A DNA stretch of 64,000 bases from Edaphobacter modestus. Lineage in GTDB: Bacteria > Acidobacteriota > Terriglobia > Terriglobales > Acidobacteriaceae. The notes beneath the pieces are model-generated. The model ran no database searches and was not told where the DNA came from. It saw only the letters and a list, made by a program, of their open reading frames with translations. Where the stretch lies: positions 1 to 64,000 of the forward strand of contig NZ_SHKW01000008.1 in the NCBI RefSeq assembly GCF_004217555.1, given 5' to 3'. Below are positions 17,952 to 27,000 of this stretch, piece by piece. The position numbers were made by a program, and so were the translations under genes. Every line of letters begins with the position of its first letter. Positions within the stretch are counted from its first letter, which is position 1.

Positions 17952-18457
17952 CTGGTGGATCGTACCTCTTCCGCTGAGGTGGTATTCCCGCTTGTGCGCG
18001 AGAGGATGCGGCGGGCGTCGATATCTGAGAATCCTTTATCTACGAGCGTCTTGTACTCCATCCGCCACTTGCGCGTGAAAATGAGGTCTTTGCGCTGCCC
18101 CTCATCGGTCAGGAAGTCTGGGAAAGTATCGATGGGCTCCTCACCGGGGAGGAAGCCGAGGTCAGCCACATGACGCTGAGCCGAAGCGACAGCCTCTCGA
18201 TAGCTGCCATCGCCCATCGCGTAGCCACGAATCGTGAGTACATCGTTCACGTCGTGGCGTAGGAAGGTGGACTGCCAGCCGTTCAGGCCACGAAAGACCA
18301 GGACCGAGTGGCCACGCCACTCAATGATCGTGGGCTCCCAGTGACCTTGGTTGAGCGACTCGATCTGTCGAATCGCGTCCTGCTTTGCTTCCTTCGCGTT
18401 TGCTCCGCGCCCCGTGAAACCGTGAACCTTGACGTACTTTATCTTTGAATTTGACAT
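17948..18457 (-). CDS. plasmid-type hypothetical protein
   Basis: 169 residues from ATG 18457 with AAGG five bases upstream. N-terminal KYVKVHGFTGRGANAKEAKQ looks like a small double-stranded-RNA-binding-like or DUF fold; then WRGHSVLVFRGLNGW. No named family. It follows the DUF6573 gene by 60 bp and is probably cotranscribed. Confidence 0.65.
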   Translation of the reverse strand: MSNSKIKYVKVHGFTGRGANAKEAKQDAIRQIESLNQGHWEPTIIEWRGHSVLVFRGLNGWQSTFLRHDVNDVLTIRGYAMGDGSYREAVASAQRHVADLGFLPGEEPIDTFPDFLTDEGQRKDLIFTRKWRMEYKTLVDKGFSDIDARRILSRTSGNTTSAEEVRSTS

Positions 18458-18517
18458 AATTTCCTTCACCTTTTGAGCCGCGCAGACGCGTGCACCTTGT
18501 CGTCCTTCGCCATTGCC

Positions 18518-18922
18518 TCAGTCTTCGTCTGGAAGCATGAATGTGAGACAAGGCTCACCGTCGTCGGCTGGGCCACTCACGCATTTCAGTTGCTTCTGTC
18601 GTACTCGACCGTCGGGATCGCGGACGCACACGGACCAGCGAGCTTCAAGAGGGCTGATCTCCCGGCGTGTGCGGCGGAACATCCAGACCACATCCCACCA
18701 TCGACCCTTTATGTCCTGGCAGGAATGCCCTTTGGTATCGGAGACAGCAACGAACGCGTGAAAGGCTGTCGACGTCATCGTGATGGGCCATTTGAGCCCG
18801 GCCTCGCGGGCCAGGTCACCGAATGGTTCCGCCGTCATATCGACGAGAACTCCATCCTCGATTGCCTGGGCTCGTGTGTACATGCTGAGAATCTCAGCGT
18901 TCTCGAACAATGAGTGGGACAT
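18518..18922 (-). CDS. DUF6573 family protein
   Basis: 134 residues. The family pattern is clear: ILSMYTRAQAIEDGVLVDMT, EAGLKWPITMT, GRWWDVVWMFR and the terminal GPADDGEPCLTFMLPDED. DUF6573 proteins are small plasmid and ICE proteins of unknown role. Preceded by AGAAAGG. Companion genes downstream are of the same plasmid type. Confidence 0.82.
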   Translation of the reverse strand: MSHSLFENAEILSMYTRAQAIEDGVLVDMTAEPFGDLAREAGLKWPITMTSTAFHAFVAVSDTKGHSCQDIKGRWWDVVWMFRRTRREISPLEARWSVCVRDPDGRVRQKQLKCVSGPADDGEPCLTFMLPDED

Positions 18923-19012
18923 TAGAACCTTTCTCTTCCTGTGCTAAGATATTTCCGGAGTCAGCTGGTTGCACAGCCGACCCCGGTGTATTGCAGGTTT
19001 GAAATGCGTGGA

Positions 19013-19123
19013 CTATTGTAGGAAATGCTTGATTGCCGACAATAGCGCAACGAGAGCAGCAACGAGACGAATCACCAACAGCAACGTTTCATTGCAGCCT
19101 CGAAAGCTAGACTTCCGCTTCAC
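19013..19123 (-). CDS. very small membrane peptide with a strong ribosome-binding site
   Basis: 36 residues from GTG 19123: a basic start KRKSSFRGCNE then the hydrophobic helix LLLVIRLVAALVALLSAIKH. AAAGGAGGGG lies 6 bases before the start and a perfect hairpin (19145-19170) directly before that, which supports expression despite the short length. Confidence 0.5.
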   Translation of the reverse strand: MKRKSSFRGCNETLLLVIRLVAALVALLSAIKHFLQ

Positions 19124-19144
19124 ATACAACCCCTCCTTTCGACG

Positions 19145-19170
19145 AACGCCGCCAGTTCCCTGGCGGCGTT
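19145..19170 (-). promoter_or_regulatory. perfect hairpin ahead of the small membrane peptide
   Basis: Arms AACGCCGCCAG and CTGGCGGCGTT (11 bp, no mismatch) around a four-base loop. On the minus strand it ends about ten bases before AAAGGAGG; there is no T-run. Either a 5'-UTR stabilising or attenuating structure, or the terminator of an upstream transcript. Confidence 0.5.
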
Positions 19171-19289
19171 GGTCTATCGCGTTTAGAGCGCGATACGCGC
19201 AAGGCACTGTAATGATTCGCAGTGGCAATTACGCTTAGACCGGCAACCATCGAAAGAGAGATAAATGTCAGATTGCTTTTGGGGCGAGG

Positions 19290-19661
19290 CTATCGAACCC
19301 AGACTGACTCTTCACATCGTCCGCAGTAGGCTCTTACCCAGTCGGTGAGAGGGTTTCTGAAGATCATCAATTCACCACACCGCCCACAGCAAGTCTCGTA
19401 GAGGTTTTCCGGTTGCTCTGCCACCGCTGGAGGCGGGGTTGCTTGCCTCGCATTCCGTAGATCGATGAAAAACTGCCTTGCCGCTGTCATTTCCACGAGG
19501 TTCGGAAGAATGGCTGCGGGCGTGGCCGGAGGCACCGACTGAACAAGGCGAGGGCCCTTCGGTGGCAAGTTTGTGGGTGTATTGGTGGCGACTTCCTTGA
19601 GTGCGAGAGTCCCATCCACGCGTGGGTATTCGTGGGTATTTGATGACATTAGAATATCCAT
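19290..19661 (-). CDS. hypothetical protein with a C-terminal zinc ribbon
   Basis: About 123 residues (start at ATG 19661 or 19649; no clear ribosome site). The N-terminal half is proline-rich and low complexity; the end has CCGRCGELMIF and YCGRCEESVW, two CxxC knuckles. No named family. Confidence 0.6.
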   Translation of the reverse strand: MDILMSSNTHEYPRVDGTLALKEVATNTPTNLPPKGPRLVQSVPPATPAAILPNLVEMTAARQFFIDLRNARQATPPPAVAEQPENLYETCCGRCGELMIFRNPLTDWVRAYCGRCEESVWVR

Positions 19662-19719
19662 GTGATTGCGGGTAGTGGTGCGGTTGGAATCCACTGCTCT
19701 AGCAGTTGGGCAAAGCCGT

Positions 19720-19769
19720 CCAGACTCCGAGCCGGCAGTCGGTTACCAATATGTAACCCTCGAGTCTGG
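19720..19769. repeat. nested inverted repeat
   Basis: Outer arms CCAGACTCCGAG and CTCGAGTCTGG, and inside them GGTTAC-CAATAT-GTAACC with perfect six-base arms. It lies between two divergent transcription units (19290 leftward, 19859 rightward), so operator, terminator or recombination site are all possible. Confidence 0.45.
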
Positions 19770-19858
19770 CTAACTGATGGCTGTTATAACGGATAATGGT
19801 TGACCGATCAGAGCTCCATTCGGTTCGGCAGACCCAAATCACTTAGGGAAACATACTC

Positions 19859-20047
19859 ATGTCTGCATCACTTACGTTGTCTGCCCGAAACTCCATCGAA
19901 TCCGGCTTCATTGAGCTTTCCCTCAGCTGTCAAAACCAATCGTCGTCTGACCTAACAGTCAATTGGACTATTGAGCTACCGAACCATCTCGCAAATTCCG
20001 CTGGCCTTACTCCCGCGCGACTAATTTCTTCCCAAGACGAGGACTAG
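19859..20047 (+). CDS. small hypothetical protein
   Basis: 62 residues, preceded by AGGGAAA. Beta-rich composition (GFIELSLSCQNQSSSDLTVN). No family recognised. It lies 53 bp ahead of the 282-residue gene at 20101 and is probably cotranscribed with it. Confidence 0.55.
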   Translation: MSASLTLSARNSIESGFIELSLSCQNQSSSDLTVNWTIELPNHLANSAGLTPARLISSQDED

Positions 20048-20100
20048 TCGCCACAATTTCGCTTTCCAACAATACACAACGTCCCAGTGGAGATCACGTT

Positions 20101-20949
20101 ATGCCAGACATCGCCATCGAAGTCATGAATTCTCAGAAGTTCTTCAGCCCCGTTTCCTATTGGAAAGAGGGCGTTCATCCAGCATTGGCATCCGCTAGAG
20201 CGGATGCACCGCCGGTCGCTCCGTCAGGGCCAAGCTCGCTCATTTCGACCGATACCGGCCTCGTATCCTGTATCTGTGCCGACGTGAAGGACATCGATCC
20301 CAAAGTTCAGGCTACGCTGGATGTTCAAAAGCAATACATGATCAGCCTCACGGGCCTCGCTTCTTCGTATGTCAGAACACAAGCGAATACCAAGCAGAAC
20401 ACTGCTCTGATGTTCGACAGTGGTCTGTGGCTGAGTGTCTATAACCATTTACCCCTCATGGCCCCCCCTCAATTGGTGGTAAAGCATCAGGACACCACGA
20501 TCCAGGGCGTCGAGATCGCAACAAAATTCATCGAAATGATTCTCGGCGTCGCAGTCACCGGGGGGGAGGCATTGGCACCCTTCACTATCTGGCTATCTGG
20601 ATTGGGATCCCAGATTCGCGCTGGAATCAAGTCCACTAACTCATCCTTCAACTTCACCACGCTGGCGATTGCGCTGACGACCCAGAAGTTGGGCAATCAG
20701 ACCCGGGCATTCCCATACCTGAAATATTACTCAATCAACTTCACCCAGTCGCAGTTCGAGACCTATTCGTACTGCGGTTCCAGATCTTCCTACCGCATGG
20801 TCTTTGACATGAAAACGATATCGACGCTTTGGAACTACGAAGTGTTAGCTGATCGTCCTGATGTAAAGGAAAAACTTGATCGCTTGATCAAGGTATCGCA
20901 GCTTGACGATATTGAGAGCTCCGCGAATTTTTTCGCGGTGACCGCGTAG
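20101..20949 (+). CDS. hypothetical protein, amphipathic helical type
   Basis: 282 residues, preceded by GGAG. No signal peptide. A central apolar region IEMILGVAVTGGEALAPFTI could enter or cross a membrane; the C-terminal half has FTQSQFETYSYCGSRSSYRM. No family assigned with confidence. It forms a two-gene unit with 19859 and is followed by a terminator. Confidence 0.65.
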   Translation: MPDIAIEVMNSQKFFSPVSYWKEGVHPALASARADAPPVAPSGPSSLISTDTGLVSCICADVKDIDPKVQATLDVQKQYMISLTGLASSYVRTQANTKQNTALMFDSGLWLSVYNHLPLMAPPQLVVKHQDTTIQGVEIATKFIEMILGVAVTGGEALAPFTIWLSGLGSQIRAGIKSTNSSFNFTTLAIALTTQKLGNQTRAFPYLKYYSINFTQSQFETYSYCGSRSSYRMVFDMKTISTLWNYEVLADRPDVKEKLDRLIKVSQLDDIESSANFFAVTA

Positions 20950-20959
20950 CAAACAAGAG

Positions 20960-20985
20960 ATGGGGGCGTCTCAAGGGGCGCCTCA
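20960..20985 (+). terminator. terminator after the two-gene unit
   Basis: ATGGGGGCG pairs with CGCCTCAT around TCTCAAGGGG, followed by TTTATTTC. Begins 11 bases after the stop at 20949. Confidence 0.6.
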
Positions 20986-21027
20986 TTTATTTCTAGGGAA
21001 ACCGCATTTTAGAACTGGGAGAGTTCA

Positions 21028-21114
21028 ATGACGACCATCGTGTACATACTCACTCATCGCGAACAGTCTGTACCCTTGCAAAGTGCGCAAGAACTCCCCC
21101 GAACTGCTGAATAG
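21028..21114 (+). CDS. very short frame, uncertain
   Basis: 28 codons starting ATGACGACCATC after GGGAGAG, product beginning TTIVYILTHREQS. It converges on the leftward gene at 21130. It may be a remnant. Confidence 0.25.
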   Translation: MTTIVYILTHREQSVPLQSAQELPRTAE

Positions 21115-21129
21115 CAATTGAAAGCTTCA

Positions 21130-21507
21130 CTACTCGTAACGCGGGCGATGTTCAGGGTAAAACGGCGGCAAGGCATCTTCGTGGATCTCGACTCCGTAGC
21201 GGCCTTCAGACAGCACAGAAGAAATATCACGTCTCCCCTCGTTCAGCTTCTCAATGCCCTTCGCCATCTGGTCCCTCGCAGCTTGCGCAGCCTCATGAGT
21301 CAGGTGACAAGAGGGCGTTAGGCCGCCGCAGTACTCGGCATAGATCGAATGGTCGGTCACCAATTCTCCGCAGTCGTAGTACCACCCACTTTCCTCCCTT
21401 CCTCCGTAGGCACGGTCTTGAAGGTATAGTCCAACCCAAAAAAGACAGGGCTTTTCTTCTGACTGGAGGGCTACTTCGGGCGTCTCATCAACACAAATCG
21501 CACTCAT
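21130..21507 (-). CDS. hypothetical protein
   Basis: 125 residues from ATG 21507 (MSAICVDETPEVALQSEEKP) after AAAGGAA. The longer frame to 21606 begins in an AT-rich repeat and is unlikely. Residues 20-60 (CLFWVGLYLQDRAYGGREES) are well conserved in composition but no family is recognised. Confidence 0.6.
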   Translation of the reverse strand: MSAICVDETPEVALQSEEKPCLFWVGLYLQDRAYGGREESGWYYDCGELVTDHSIYAEYCGGLTPSCHLTHEAAQAARDQMAKGIEKLNEGRRDISSVLSEGRYGVEIHEDALPPFYPEHRPRYE

Positions 21508-21737
21508 GAAATTCCTTTCCACATAAAAAAGAAGGCCAGGACAATGATTTGTCCCGGCCACTCCAGCCACAAACGTTGAGTGACAATTATTATGGATATT
21601 TTCCACAATTCATTGCGGGCTAGATCCTCTTCTAAATTGCTAACTTCCGATAATCGACTCGGTACGAATCGATCCGGATGCCCTTAGCTGAAACGGACGT
21701 TTCAGAGTGCACAACCTCTTCAGAAGTCACGGGGCAG

Positions 21738-23507
21738 TCAGTCGGACGAGCAAACACCGTTCAACAGCCTTTCACCAATAGTGTCGGGCACAACTCCTCG
21801 CCATGAGTCGGAATCGAGTATCGGACTACCCAGGAGGTCATCCTGTGCGTTATACCGCGCTTCGGAAAGGGTACGCATCTCCCGCGAAGCGCAGTTAAAT
21901 TCGAAGGAAATCACTTGATAGCCGCTCTTTTCGGAGCGTTTCACCCAGACTCTTTTGAGCGATCCACTGAGAACGGAGCCTTTCACATCCAGAAAATACG
22001 ATATTGGAGCGTGTGACTGGTCAAGAGGCCGCCAGCGTTCAACGGAATCGGAAAAGGCTCGAATCCCACGATAGATGCGCTGAAAGTCGTTTACTCCATC
22101 GGCAAAACGACCGCTTTGAATGTAGGCATCGCCACGTTTTTCGTAAACGTCATTTATCAGAGAGATTTCGTAGTGACCATCGTTATGCAGCAGCTCATCA
22201 GCGAAGCCTTGGTACTGGACCTCGGGATGAAACTGATCATGCATGAGGCGCACAACGTCAGCATCAGAGAGACTCTTTAGCTCCGGATACAGTGCGCGGA
22301 TCTGTGGAACACTGAGCAGAATCGTTAGATTCCCGAAGGCGAGACGTAGGGCGGCAGAGTAGTCACTGATCGCGCTGCGGAGGTCACCGACCTTCATATA
22401 AGCATCACCTCGGGTCTCATAGATGGTGTGCAGATACGAATCGCCGTTCTTGATCTCAAGCGGTATAGCCGTGGTGAAATCCGAAATTGCCTTGTAGTAT
22501 GCACCGCTCTCCATGTAGGCATTGCCTCTATCGGCGACTGCGGTAGAGTTCTGGGGGCTGATCGAGAGCACCCGTGTGAAATCCTTTATCGACGAGGCGT
22601 ACTGCTTAGTGTTGAGATATGCTTCCGCTCGTGCCATATAGGCAGGTGCAAAGCTCGGGTCGCGTGTTAGAGACGTTGTGAAGAATGCTGCCGCTTCCTT
22701 GTGTGTCTCAACGCGAGCGGCATCGGAGGTCCATGCCTTCTTTGTCCAGAATGAGGCTTTGTTCCGGAGTTCTCCGAGTAGATATGGCGGGACGGGCGAT
22801 TGAGGTGCCTTGGTGTCAGCCAAGTGAAACTGCGTCGCTGCCGTCGCGTAAAGGCTCTCATCTCCAAACGTAGTGAAAAATTCGACGTAGGCTCCGCGAA
22901 GAGCAGACGCACGCCAGTCAGTGGGGAAGTTCTCGACAAGGACATCAAGATTGGCGAGTGTCCACGCGCAAAAGCCCCCACCTTCTTCTTCGGGCTTTGT
23001 ACCGGAGATGTTGAAGACCTGGGGAGCGCTGCTCCAGTCTGCAGACGCAGCGGAACTTAGGAGATCGAGCGCAGCGCGATAGTCGCCTTTAACAAAGGCA
23101 ATCTTTGCACGAAGACTGGCAGGGTTGTCTACCAGCGTCGCACTCATGCCGCTGGGATGCGCGGTCGCTTGCGTCAAATCGGATTCAAGTTGGGATAAAC
23201 CTGGCTTCTCGTCGGCACAGGCATACATCGCGCGGATGGCATAGCCCCCGGGGTAGTTGGGATGGGACCCGATAAATGCGTCGATGAGATGGCGCTGCGA
23301 GTCGGAAAGCTTTTCCCCGTGTATTCCTTCGAGCAGTTTACCGAGTTCACGATCATCTTCGGTAACGGCGGGCATTGACTTGGGTGCGCCCTTCAACTCG
23401 GGAGGCAAGGTTGATTGGCCGCTCGACTGTATAGAGGGCAACATGCAGAACAGCAATGGGATACCGCACGAGATTGTTTTGCGTCGAGCCTTAGAGAAAC
23501 GAAGCAT
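21738..23507 (-). CDS. secreted TPR-repeat protein
   Basis: 589 residues from ATG 23507 with a signal peptide ending near SIQSSGQ. At least four tetratricopeptide-like units between about residues 255 and 480 (APAYMARAEAYLNTKQYASS, STAVADRGNAYMESGAYYKA, ETRGDAYMKVGDLRSAISDY, YEKRGDAYIQSGRFADGVND). The remainder is helical N-terminal and a beta-rich C-terminal domain of unknown type. TPR repeats mediate protein contacts; partner unknown. Preceded by GAAAGG. Confidence 0.75.
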   Translation of the reverse strand: MLRFSKARRKTISCGIPLLFCMLPSIQSSGQSTLPPELKGAPKSMPAVTEDDRELGKLLEGIHGEKLSDSQRHLIDAFIGSHPNYPGGYAIRAMYACADEKPGLSQLESDLTQATAHPSGMSATLVDNPASLRAKIAFVKGDYRAALDLLSSAASADWSSAPQVFNISGTKPEEEGGGFCAWTLANLDVLVENFPTDWRASALRGAYVEFFTTFGDESLYATAATQFHLADTKAPQSPVPPYLLGELRNKASFWTKKAWTSDAARVETHKEAAAFFTTSLTRDPSFAPAYMARAEAYLNTKQYASSIKDFTRVLSISPQNSTAVADRGNAYMESGAYYKAISDFTTAIPLEIKNGDSYLHTIYETRGDAYMKVGDLRSAISDYSAALRLAFGNLTILLSVPQIRALYPELKSLSDADVVRLMHDQFHPEVQYQGFADELLHNDGHYEISLINDVYEKRGDAYIQSGRFADGVNDFQRIYRGIRAFSDSVERWRPLDQSHAPISYFLDVKGSVLSGSLKRVWVKRSEKSGYQVISFEFNCASREMRTLSEARYNAQDDLLGSPILDSDSWRGVVPDTIGERLLNGVCSSD

Positions 23508-23666
23508 CCTAACCTTTCGAAAGCCGAGATGATGAAGCAATTAGTGGCGACAATTATCTGAAATGACACGAGCCAATCCAATCGGGTGGGCTTGCCTCCT
23601 TATGGCGAGGATCATCGGTTTCGTGCCCATGCGCGGAACTCGGCGGCTGTGGAAACAACCTCCCGC

Positions 23667-24818
23667 CTACTGTTTAGAAACTGCTTCAAAGGAAGTGGTA
23701 AACCTGTTCAACTCATTTATAAAATTGATGACCCGCTGCGGGTTCGAAAAGTGGAACTCCTCCCACAGACCACTATCGCTCTTGAGCGATACCTGAGCAT
23801 ATTCCGCAATTGGAATCTGGTAGTTATTGGCGAATCTTCGATCTCGGCTTCCATCCTTATTCGACTTCGCCCAGGTCTGCCCGATTATTTTTGAATCGGA
23901 AGGCACCGGATCTTCTTCTTGAAAAGCCAGCATAGACGCTTCCCCTTGCACATCGTGATATTCGATTGCTGAGAATGCCTCTCTAGCGGTCCTATAAAGA
24001 ATGAAGCCTGGATAGAGATAAAAACTGCCACCTTTAGCGTTCTGTATGTGTGGAACCTTTTCGTCCCATTGAATGAGATCGCATTTTCCTAGATTAAACT
24101 TCACAAGCTCACGACCGACTCTGAGATTTGCGGTGGTGCGATCATGGAATTTATCTGTAGCCTGTCGAGTCTTCACATCCCAGATGGAGCCACATTCGCA
24201 CAAAGCGGCAAACTCATCTTTGAGCCTGTAATAGAAGTCCGCTTGTTCTTTAGCTATCTCGATATGTGTGGCAATCGTCGATAGACGAAGCTGTTCTTCC
24301 AATTCTGAGACTTTAGCCGTAGCCGTTTCAGCATCCGCCTTACGTTTCTCGAATGCATTTTTGAGCAATCGTTTGAAGAAAAAACCCTTCTCCCATTTCT
24401 CGTAGCGGTCCACGGCTTCGACCTTTTCAGTGAGAGCATTATCCAGGTCTCGACTGATTTCGTCGCGTTGCTGAGACGCGTTCTGAATGAGACGCTTTAG
24501 GTCCTTAAGTGTTTCGCTTGTCAGTAGCTCCGTGCTGGCGCTATGGACCTGTTCTATCGGAGCGGGATTGACAAAGGAAGGCTGTTGCTCTGAAGGGTAG
24601 ATGGGGATTGGATTGGAGGGAGGAATGTTAGGAGATACCGACTCGTGATGACGATAGGAAAGGCCAGTGCCGGGTATCGAGAGGGTCTCGGTTAGACCCT
24701 CTTGGCCGATGTTCATCGTGAAGGGCGCGCTTCCGATACTTGCGCTCAGGCCCCGCTTAGAAAGATTGAGTTTAAGACCCGGAACGACCGTGAAGGATCG
24801 ACGAAATCGCCAACTCAT
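23667..24818 (-). CDS. DUF4236 domain protein with coiled coil
   Basis: 383 residues. The first 60 (WRFRRSFTVVPGLKLNLSKR, GLSASIG, then LSIPGTGLSYR) are a DUF4236 domain. Residues about 115-205 are charged and predicted coiled coil (QRDEISRDLDNALTEKVEAV). The C-terminal 170 residues form an unidentified domain ending FHFSNPQRVINFINELNRF. DUF4236 is usually N-terminal in membrane- or stress-associated proteins of unknown role. Confidence 0.75.
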   Translation of the reverse strand: MSWRFRRSFTVVPGLKLNLSKRGLSASIGSAPFTMNIGQEGLTETLSIPGTGLSYRHHESVSPNIPPSNPIPIYPSEQQPSFVNPAPIEQVHSASTELLTSETLKDLKRLIQNASQQRDEISRDLDNALTEKVEAVDRYEKWEKGFFFKRLLKNAFEKRKADAETATAKVSELEEQLRLSTIATHIEIAKEQADFYYRLKDEFAALCECGSIWDVKTRQATDKFHDRTTANLRVGRELVKFNLGKCDLIQWDEKVPHIQNAKGGSFYLYPGFILYRTAREAFSAIEYHDVQGEASMLAFQEEDPVPSDSKIIGQTWAKSNKDGSRDRRFANNYQIPIAEYAQVSLKSDSGLWEEFHFSNPQRVINFINELNRFTTSFEAVSKQ

Positions 24819-25202
24819 TAAAAGCTCCGCTTAGAGTGATCATCGCCATTATCAATGGAAAGGTCATTTCAACAAAGAGCTAAGTCAAGCCCAACGCGCG
24901 GCTGTTCAATCTCCTGGAGTCTAGTAACAGAAATGTTTGTGGCCGACGCGAGGACGCGCTAGCCGCTGATTTTGGCTTCGTCTGTCTTCATGCGAAAATC
25001 CATGGCAGCTACGATGACCGGCTCTCCGCAAACCGTGAGACCGTTGCTTCGGCACGCGTCGCAAATAGACCTCAGGCCTGAGGAAATTGTCGAAAATATC
25101 CATAACCGGGATTTTTTGTCAATTCTGAACCGGACACGTCGCTTCAATGGGTTACAGCTGCAAAATATCCACAATAATTGTCGTTTTACGCAAACGGGCT
25201 CT
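24819..25202. other. intergenic stretch, AT-rich motif
   Basis: No supported gene. It contains GCAAAATATCCACAATAATT plus GTC at 25160-25182, matching 21 of 23 bases of the reverse complement of 21582-21604. Confidence 0.4.
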
Positions 25203-25517
25203 TTAGGGATTACTCGCCACGAACTCGCCATTTAGGATAGAGTTCACGATCGTCACCACATCTGTGAAGTCTGAAGGTAAGTCAGTGTAGATTTCTCCGT
25301 AAAGATCGTCGCCGCCTAAGTCGTGTACAGACGCACCCCAGCTGTCGTTCGCTGTGCCGATAGTAATTAGGCGACGCTGATTCAGGCCTTTGACCTCGAT
25401 CGTTGCACTGACGTAAGAAATTCCGCCAATGTTCTCGGTGACCGCCCCTGCATCATCTGGAAGTCGCCGGTTGATTTCTGCTGCTACCTCATTGAGCACT
25501 TCAAGTTCAGACTTCAT
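25203..25517 (-). CDS. hypothetical protein
   Basis: 104 residues, starting MKSELEVLNEVAAEINRRLP; acidic and soluble. No family recognised. Its start lies 4 bases after the stop of the Myb-like gene upstream (25521), so the two are cotranscribed. Confidence 0.6.
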   Translation of the reverse strand: MKSELEVLNEVAAEINRRLPDDAGAVTENIGGISYVSATIEVKGLNQRRLITIGTANDSWGASVHDLGGDDLYGEIYTDLPSDFTDVVTIVNSILNGEFVASNP

Positions 25518-25520
25518 CGT

Positions 25521-26306
25521 TTAAGGTCCTTCCTGCGTCTTCTCGTCGTTCTGCATATATCCGTTCACCAACGTGGGGCAGAGCAGCCCCTTGAGCCAAG
25601 CCTCGTCCACGCGCTTAAAGCTGTACTCCTCCATGTGGGCCACGACGAACTTGCGGACAGATGCCTCGGTTATGCGGTTCTGCTTCATCTTTAGGGCCTT
25701 GATCGTCACCCACATCTGGATTCGGCTGTGATTCACGCCCAAAAGACTCTGAAGCTGGCGTATTGAGTACCCTTCCGCCACCTCGGCGGAGACGTTCATA
25801 CGGAACAACTGATGTTTAACAGAATGAACGCTGCGTTTCATCGACTTGGCGATTGCACGGATACTCTTTTCGCCCGCGAGTTCGCGAAGTTTCAGCAGCT
25901 CCTCTTGGCTCCAGGGCTTCCATGGAAGGAGGCTGAGAGCGAGAGTTTGAGCCCTGTTGGCGAGGATGTATTTCGGACGTTTCAGTGTTGAAGCCAACCG
26001 AACGAGCTCGACTGACAGTTCACGACGGTTCCTCGCTCGGCGGTACACCTGGCGAAGCTGATCGTCCATATCAGACGTCCATAGGTATTTAGGCGGCTTG
26101 CGGAAGGAGTTCGAAGCAGGGGAGGCCGCGTCCGCGGACGTTTGTTTGATCGACGGCACGTGGCCTCCATATTCAGTTATTCGGGTAGCCCGCACGCGTG
26201 CCCTAGTGGGATTGCGAGCGGGTTCAGAAGACGTGCGTTTGTTCTTGCGACATTGCTCTGGAGTTGAAGTAGAGCATCGCATTCGAGCAACGCTTACAGA
26301 AAACAA
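25521..26306 (-). CDS. DNA-binding protein with Myb/SANT-like helix-turn-helix repeats
   Basis: Up to 261 residues; the N-terminal 50 (basic, overlapping the upstream gene by 83 bp) may not be translated and the start is uncertain. KYLWTSDMDDQLRQVYRRAR and PWSQEELLKLRELAGEKSIR with AIAKSMKRSVHSVKHQLFRM are two tryptophan-centred SANT-like helix-turn-helix units, followed by a third winged or MerR-like segment YSIRQLQSLLGVNHSRIQMW. Probably a regulator of the plasmid block. Preceded by gene 26224 in the same direction. Confidence 0.65.
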   Translation of the reverse strand: MFSVSVARMRCSTSTPEQCRKNKRTSSEPARNPTRARVRATRITEYGGHVPSIKQTSADAASPASNSFRKPPKYLWTSDMDDQLRQVYRRARNRRELSVELVRLASTLKRPKYILANRAQTLALSLLPWKPWSQEELLKLRELAGEKSIRAIAKSMKRSVHSVKHQLFRMNVSAEVAEGYSIRQLQSLLGVNHSRIQMWVTIKALKMKQNRITEASVRKFVVAHMEEYSFKRVDEAWLKGLLCPTLVNGYMQNDEKTQEGP

Positions 26307-27000
26307 TGTGGCGATTCCGCTCGAGGATGTAGTACCTCATATCGGTGGCGCAATCGATCAAAGCTTCCTTCGAGAGGCATTCAAGCTCTCGGTGCTCGAG
26401 CGGCATACCGTGATCGATGAAGAGCTGGACAAAATCAGCCTTGCGCTGCTCTACCATGTCCGGCAGTTCGATAGGTCGCCGGTAATCCTGCCAGATAGTC
26501 GAAGAACGGAGAACTTTGGAGGCAGGATGGTCAACACTGTTTATCCCGATGTACCGGAGGGAGGTTGAGCGGTCCTGGGGAACAAAGTCATCGTCGCAGA
26601 AGGAAGTCGCTACCAGGGTGGCGACGAGTGCCACAGTGGCGTCTTCTGCCGTGCGAATTCCGTCTGGGACGGCAAACTCTGACCACAGAGCCGCACCGCC
26701 GACTTCGCGGTCAGCCAGAGACGAGGGTACGGGCGGTAGCAGCGCCGTCCGACCTGCTTTGATACGGCCTAAAGACACGTCGCCGAAAAATGCGAGTGGG
26801 TCGCAAAGATCTCCAAAGTTATCAACCTCAGAATCATTTCCGGTCGCCAAGAGCTCGAAGACTTCGCTTGTCGTCTTATTTCTGTCGAGTACAGCGGTCA
26901 AACGATCAAGCCTGTGTTGCTCAAGTGCATCGGCCATAGTGTCTGGAAGTTGATACATGCCGAAGTGCTGAACGAAAGGAATGGTTGGGTCGTATTTCAT
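26224..27000 (-). CDS. hypothetical protein
   Basis: 258 residues starting MKYDPTIPFVQHFGMYQL after AAAGTTG. No domain recognised. A single CKRC near the end (VFCKRCSNAMLYF) is a possible half zinc knuckle. It heads a leftward unit that includes the Myb-like gene and 25203. Confidence 0.55.
   Translation of the reverse strand: MKYDPTIPFVQHFGMYQLPDTMADALEQHRLDRLTAVLDRNKTTSEVFELLATGNDSEVDNFGDLCDPLAFFGDVSLGRIKAGRTALLPPVPSSLADREVGGAALWSEFAVPDGIRTAEDATVALVATLVATSFCDDDFVPQDRSTSLRYIGINSVDHPASKVLRSSTIWQDYRRPIELPDMVEQRKADFVQLFIDHGMPLEHRELECLSKEALIDCATDMRYYILERNRHIVFCKRCSNAMLYFNSRAMSQEQTHVF

Noticed and set aside
19665..19720. A tRNA-like segment (TGCTAGAGCA with flanking pairs) on the minus strand
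   Set aside because: No acceptor stem, anticodon stem or T-loop could be built; the segment is the leader and first codons of the 19290 gene.
21582..25182. Shared AT-rich motif (GACAATTATT with TGGATATTTT) at 21582 and 25160 as a transposon inverted repeat pair
   Set aside because: Only about 23 bp, no target duplication, and intact genes between with no mobility function; possibly a common promoter element or chance.
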